Shown here: piece by piece, positions 38,590-42,092 of the stretch | Layout of the letters: each line of letters starts with the position of its first letter | How positions within the stretch are numbered: the first letter of the stretch is position 1 | DNA from: Ruminococcaceae bacterium UBA4871 | Lineage (GTDB): Bacteria; Bacillota; Clostridia; Oscillospirales; Acutalibacteraceae | Assembly: GCA_002399445.1 (NCBI GenBank) | Contig: DHDR01000031.1 | Span: 122,135-164,226, forward strand | Direction: 5' to 3' | DNA: 42,092 bases | The notes under the pieces: generated by a model | Told to the model about the DNA's origin: nothing | The model's database searches: none | The model's input: only the letters and a program-made list of their open reading frames with translations | Made by a program: the position numbers and the translations under genes

Positions 38590-40431
38590 ATGATTGTAGA
38601 TTTCGTTTCCCAAATGAAAACAGTAAATCTGATGACAAGTCTGCTGCACGGAGATTTCGGGCATTGTTCTCCTTATCCGTTCACTCCCTGTAAAGAGCAG
38701 CCGATTCCAGACCGTTCTCTTTATGGACTGGAAACCAGCACTCCGGAAGCACAAGGAGTGGAAAGTGCCTGGCTAAACGGCTTCTTCTGCGCACTGCAAG
38801 ACTGTAATCAGATTCATGTACACAGTGTGGCTGTTCTCCGCCACGGGAAATTGATTGCGGAAGGCAGTTTTAAACCCTATACAGCAGCATATCCGCATAT
38901 GCAGTTCTCTGTTTCCAAAAGCATTGTAGGCATGGCAGTGGGCATTGCCGTGAAAGAAGGAAGACTTTCCATTGAGGACCGCGTGATAAACTTTTTTGCG
39001 GATGACCATTCCCTGTTCCGAAATACAAAACTTGCCAATGTGACGATTCGCCATCTGCTGCAAATGTCAGCCGGTGTCAAATACAATGAAATTTTCAGTG
39101 TAACGGACCGTGACTGGGTGCGCGGCTATCTTTCCTCAGAATGTGCTTTTGAGCCGGGTACATCTTTTGATTATAACAGCATGAATACGTATATGCTTGC
39201 GGCAGTGCTGCGGAAAGTGACCGGCATGTCACTTGTGGACTACCTAATGCCGCGTCTTTTCGGGCCGATGCGTATTCCGCGCCCCCGCTGGGAACAGTCC
39301 CCAGCAGGAATTGAAAAAGGCGGTTGGGGACTGTATCTGCGCACAGTAGACATGGCTAAGTTCGGTCAACTGTATCTGCAGGGCGGCCGTTGGAACTGTG
39401 AAAACGGTATGCGTCAGTTAGTACCGGAAGAATGGGTGCGGGACAGCGTGACACACATGGTACAGACAGACCCCAAGAAACATACCAACTGCTATGGATA
39501 TCTGCTTTGGAGTTTTCCCATAAAGAGATCTTTTCAGTACAGCGGCCTTTTCGGGCAGCACGTCATCATCCTGCCGCATTTGGATGCTGTTGTTGCCATG
39601 ACAGGAGGAAGCCAGACTTTTGTCTCAGATGAAGCAAGCGAAATTACAGAAAAATATTTTGCAGAAAATGCAGAAGGCTTTCATGCAAAGCCGTTGAAGC
39701 CAAATATTCGTGCTTTGCGAAAGCTGAAAGATACAGTGGCACATCTGTATGCTGTAAAAGAAACAATTCCTCCGCAGCCCCCAGCGAATCCTCTTCCTTT
39801 TTTCCATAAGGATACTGCGCAGATCATTGCGCCCCGTCCGGTACCGGAATTTGCAAAGCCTCTTGACGGAGCAAGCTATCAGATAAAAGAAGGCAGCGGT
39901 TCCATTATGCCGCTGACCATGCAGATTATGACCAATCATTTCCCGATGACGATACGCGAAATTTCCTTTGCTTTTACACCCGGCATGTGCCACATCTGCC
40001 TGCACTGCGGAGAAGAGAGCTGCATGCTGTCCGCAGGGCTGGAAAACGAGCCATTCCGCGGGAATATCACTTTGGATGGGGAATCTTATCCGGTAGGATG
40101 TTCCGCTTACCTGACAAAAGATGAAGATGGCCGGCCTGTGCTGAAACTTTTTATTTCCTTTCTGCAGACACCGTTTATGCGAATCATAAAATTTGTTTTC
40201 TACCAGAATGCTCAAAAAATAGTGGCCCGATTCTATGAACAGCCAAGTTTAGAGGACTCTATCGAAGTATTATTTCGCATGATGGATAACAGCGGATTAT
40301 TGCAGATGCGTTTTTATGATGCCATCACACAGCAGAAAATGCAGGGGCGTCTTTTAAAATTATCTTTGCCCAAAATGCACGGAATCCGTATTGACCCAAA
40401 AGGGATAAAGGAAAGCTCTTCTGCCTCTTAG
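38590..40431 (+). CDS. Serine hydrolase, class C beta-lactamase family, with C-terminal extension
   Basis: The 613-residue protein has a penicillin-binding-type serine hydrolase domain at residues about 45-360. SVSKSIVG (near 108) is the SxxK motif, DYNSMNTYM (near 194) is the YxN motif, and GLYLRTVDMAKFGQLYLQGG is typical of esterase/beta-lactamase class C relatives such as EstB. The third motif (normally KTG or HxG) is probably GLFGQHV. Residues about 400-613 are a second region I do not recognise, rich in Met, Phe and Cys. No signal peptide is evident, so it is probably cytoplasmic and not a resistance enzyme. It starts 2 bases after the previous gene; GGAAAGGAA upstream is the ribosome site. 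Confidence 0.88.
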   Translation: MIVDFVSQMKTVNLMTSLLHGDFGHCSPYPFTPCKEQPIPDRSLYGLETSTPEAQGVESAWLNGFFCALQDCNQIHVHSVAVLRHGKLIAEGSFKPYTAAYPHMQFSVSKSIVGMAVGIAVKEGRLSIEDRVINFFADDHSLFRNTKLANVTIRHLLQMSAGVKYNEIFSVTDRDWVRGYLSSECAFEPGTSFDYNSMNTYMLAAVLRKVTGMSLVDYLMPRLFGPMRIPRPRWEQSPAGIEKGGWGLYLRTVDMAKFGQLYLQGGRWNCENGMRQLVPEEWVRDSVTHMVQTDPKKHTNCYGYLLWSFPIKRSFQYSGLFGQHVIILPHLDAVVAMTGGSQTFVSDEASEITEKYFAENAEGFHAKPLKPNIRALRKLKDTVAHLYAVKETIPPQPPANPLPFFHKDTAQIIAPRPVPEFAKPLDGASYQIKEGSGSIMPLTMQIMTNHFPMTIREISFAFTPGMCHICLHCGEESCMLSAGLENEPFRGNITLDGESYPVGCSAYLTKDEDGRPVLKLFISFLQTPFMRIIKFVFYQNAQKIVARFYEQPSLEDSIEVLFRMMDNSGLLQMRFYDAITQQKMQGRLLKLSLPKMHGIRIDPKGIKESSSAS

Positions 40432-40480
40432 GGATTTCACCGCTAAAAAACAAGTTTGTTGTCGTTTGAGAAAAATCAAA

Positions 40481-40529
40481 AACAGGATAGGCAGGACAGA
40501 ATTGTCGATTCTGTCCTGCCTATCCTGTT
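40481..40529. terminator. Long perfect hairpin between convergent genes
   Basis: A perfect 22-bp stem (40481-40502 with 40508-40529) with a 5-base loop separates the serine hydrolase gene from the DUF1445 gene. On the minus strand it is followed by TTTTTGATTTTT; on the plus strand there is no T tract. Confidence 0.8.
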
Positions 40530-40581
40530 AATCTGCTATATTGCAACAACACTTGCACACAAATATTGAATCGTTCTCTTC

Positions 40582-41367
40582 TTAATACTTCAGCTGCACA
40601 TTTTTAACGTCTGTTAAAAACATATGCCCGGGAGAATGGGTAATTGCAATTGGAGGTTTCACGTTCATAATGGCTGACTGCGGCGTAACCCCACACGGCC
40701 AAAACACCGGAACTTCGTCCGGATGAATCGTCACACTTTCCCCAAAATCCGGATGGTCAAGATCATGAATTCCAATTGCTTCGGGACATCCAATCTGAAT
40801 CGGGGCACCGTGTACCCTTGGCATAGAGCCGGTAATCATAACCGCCTTTGGAATCAAAGCATGCGGCAGCGGCCGCATACTGACAACCATTTTCCCTTTA
40901 AAAATGCCGGCAGGCGCGCAGTCAATATTTGTCATATACATGGGGACATTCCGGCCCTCTTCAATCTGTCGGACCGGTATTCCCGCTTCCAGCAATTCTG
41001 ATTCAAATGAAAAGCTGCAGCCAATTAAAAAGCCAACAAAATCTTTTTGCCAGAAAGGCTCCACACTTGTATATTCACCGACTACCTCTCCGTGTTTATA
41101 AACACGGTATCGAGGAATATCCGTTGCAATATTGGCGTCTTTTGCCATAAAGCGTACTGTAGGATCTCCAACATCTGTCACTTCCAACAATGGGCATGAT
41201 TTTGGATTCCTTTGACAAAACAGCAAAAAATCATAGGCTAAATTCTGCGGCAGAATCACCAGATTCGCTTGCGCATAACCTGCACACATGCCAGAAGTCT
41301 GCCCGGTTATTTTGCCTTGGCGAATCAATTTCCTAACTTCCGAAGGCCGTGCAGTGGAAGTATCCAT
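40582..41367 (-). CDS. DUF1445 / putative hydro-lyase (YcsI-like, D-glutamate cyclase family)
   Basis: The 261-residue protein matches the YcsI/DUF1445 family. It has RPSEVRKLIRQGKITGQTSGMCAGYAQANLVILP, named here by its ends RPSEVR and ANLVILP, then FLIGCSFSFESELLEAGIPVRQ, RNVPMYMTNIDCAPAG, GSMPRVHGAPIQIG and FWPCGVTPQ near the end. The family is annotated as putative hydro-lyase, and a mammalian relative is D-glutamate cyclase (D-glutamate to 5-oxo-D-proline). ATG 41367 follows AAAGGGG at 10 bases. It lies 92 bases after accC on the same strand, a common arrangement next to 5-oxoprolinase genes. Confidence 0.88.
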   Translation of the reverse strand: MDTSTARPSEVRKLIRQGKITGQTSGMCAGYAQANLVILPQNLAYDFLLFCQRNPKSCPLLEVTDVGDPTVRFMAKDANIATDIPRYRVYKHGEVVGEYTSVEPFWQKDFVGFLIGCSFSFESELLEAGIPVRQIEEGRNVPMYMTNIDCAPAGIFKGKMVVSMRPLPHALIPKAVMITGSMPRVHGAPIQIGCPEAIGIHDLDHPDFGESVTIHPDEVPVFWPCGVTPQSAIMNVKPPIAITHSPGHMFLTDVKNVQLKY

Positions 41368-41459
41368 TTTCAAGTTTCCCCTTTCTTATGAAAATCCAAT
41401 AGAATAAAATTGTGTCAGCCTGCTTTATGAAGCGCTTCTGCATGACCCCGCAAGCTTGT

Positions 41460-42092
41460 TTAGACCTTATGTTCCAGAAAAGCTTCAATAAAACCGGTAT
41501 CTGCCTTGCCTTTACAAAAAACAGGATTGTGAAGAATGGAATACTGAAAATTAATGTTGGTCGAGATTCCAGTGATGACGAGTTCGTCTAAAGCGGTACA
41601 CATTCTACGGATTGCGGTTTCCCGGTCTTTACCATGTACAATGACTTTTGCAATCAGGGAATCATACGCTGAAGGGACTGTATACCCATCATAAATGGCA
41701 CTGTCCACCCGAACCCCGTTACCGCCCGGAAAATGCACATGCGAAATTCTGCCCGGACAGGGAGCAAATTTTTTCTCCGGATTTTCTGCGTTAATGCGGC
41801 ATTCCAGTGAATTTCCCCTCAGGATGATATCTTCCTGCCGAATGGACAGCGGAAGCCCCATGGCAATGGTAATCTGCGTTTCAATCAGGTCAACACCCGT
41901 CACCATCTCCGTAACAGCATGTTCCACCTGAACTCTGGTATTCATTTCCATAAAATAGAAATGATTGTCCTCTGTCACAATAAATTCAACAGTTCCCACG
42001 CTGTAGTAGTGCACAGCCTTTGCTGCACGCACAGCTACCGCATTCATTTCCTGACGCATCTTGGCGTTCACTGCAGGAGAAGGGGATTCCTC
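41460..42092 (-). CDS. accC: Biotin carboxylase AccC, C-terminal part (partial)
   Basis: The frame is open to the window edge (it begins within EESPSPA of the ATP-grasp domain), so the N-terminal half lies outside. The visible part has FYFMEMNTRVQVEHAVTE, the ATP- and biotin-site residues, then LECRINAENPEKKFAPCPG and SLIAKVIVHGKDRETAIRRM of the biotin carboxylase C-terminal domain. The end, TGFIEAFLEHKV, is usual for stand-alone AccC. It could serve acetyl-CoA carboxylase or a biotin-dependent partner of a 5-oxoproline/allophanate-type locus; the adjacent DUF1445 gene favours the latter. Confidence 0.95.
   Translation of the reverse strand, partial: EESPSPAVNAKMRQEMNAVAVRAAKAVHYYSVGTVEFIVTEDNHFYFMEMNTRVQVEHAVTEMVTGVDLIETQITIAMGLPLSIRQEDIILRGNSLECRINAENPEKKFAPCPGRISHVHFPGGNGVRVDSAIYDGYTVPSAYDSLIAKVIVHGKDRETAIRRMCTALDELVITGISTNINFQYSILHNPVFCKGKADTGFIEAFLEHKV

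Noticed and set aside
1..42092. CRISPR arrays, insertion sequences, prophage, tRNA and rRNA genes
   Set aside because: I found no regularly spaced repeats, transposase or phage proteins, or recognisable cloverleaf or rRNA sequence anywhere in the window, reading by eye.

Overview
The window reads as chromosomal DNA from a spore-forming low-to-moderate G+C Firmicute of the class Clostridia, most like the Oscillospiraceae/Ruminococcaceae group. The reasons are the sporulation genes spoVAC and spoVAD, strong AGGAGG-type ribosome binding sites, A+T-rich gaps with SigA-type TTGACA/TATAAT promoters, a GTP-dependent PEP carboxykinase, and many clostridial core proteins. The genus is an inference. 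I see no tRNA, rRNA, insertion sequence, prophage or CRISPR array. Gene density is high and the genes are mostly intact.

Left part (1-15.1 kb). The window opens with the end of an AmmeMemoRadiSam-type radical SAM gene and a chemoreceptor with a textbook promoter. Two back-to-back terminators follow, then a long leftward stretch: pckG with its own promoter, and, further upstream on the same strand, a run polA > rlmA-like methyltransferase > rimI > HTH/membrane regulator > tsaD. A pentapeptide-repeat gene and dusB diverge at about 11.1 kb. An uncharacterised secreted or membrane Ser/Pro-rich protein and an iron-dependent alcohol dehydrogenase then converge on a strong hairpin.

Middle part (15.4-28.1 kb). 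A leftward two-gene operon encodes a NifU/IscU-like scaffold protein and a GGGtGRT-family protein, a widespread but functionally undefined pair. secA lies divergently, behind an unusual triple TATGCNATAAT repeat. A patatin-like lipase gene follows, with a leader that can fold in two mutually exclusive ways. Class II aldolase (fba), comFB, the spoVAC-spoVAD pair (SpoVAC's ribosome binding site is inside a hairpin), a phosphoglucomutase/phosphomannomutase, a small conserved protein and a secreted ComEC-like metallo-beta-lactamase lipoprotein complete this section.

Right part (28.1-42.1 kb). nadE, a family 2 glycosyltransferase and a VanW-family protein run leftward. A UgtP/MGDG-synthase-like glycolipid glycosyltransferase and a rightward cluster follow: NifS-like cysteine desulfurase, thiI, cinA, a degenerate cinA-like gene and a class C beta-lactamase-family protein. 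The desulfurase and ThiI should act together in 4-thiouridine formation in tRNA. The window closes with a leftward DUF1445 gene downstream of a truncated accC, a neighbourhood that suggests a 5-oxoproline-type locus beyond the edge.

The most interesting leads are the NifU-like/GGGtGRT operon, the switch-like leaders of the patatin and spoVAC genes, the probable AUA start of rimI, the decayed CinA paralogue next to cinA, and the repeats at the secA promoter. All functions are read from motifs and family knowledge by eye; no database search was run.
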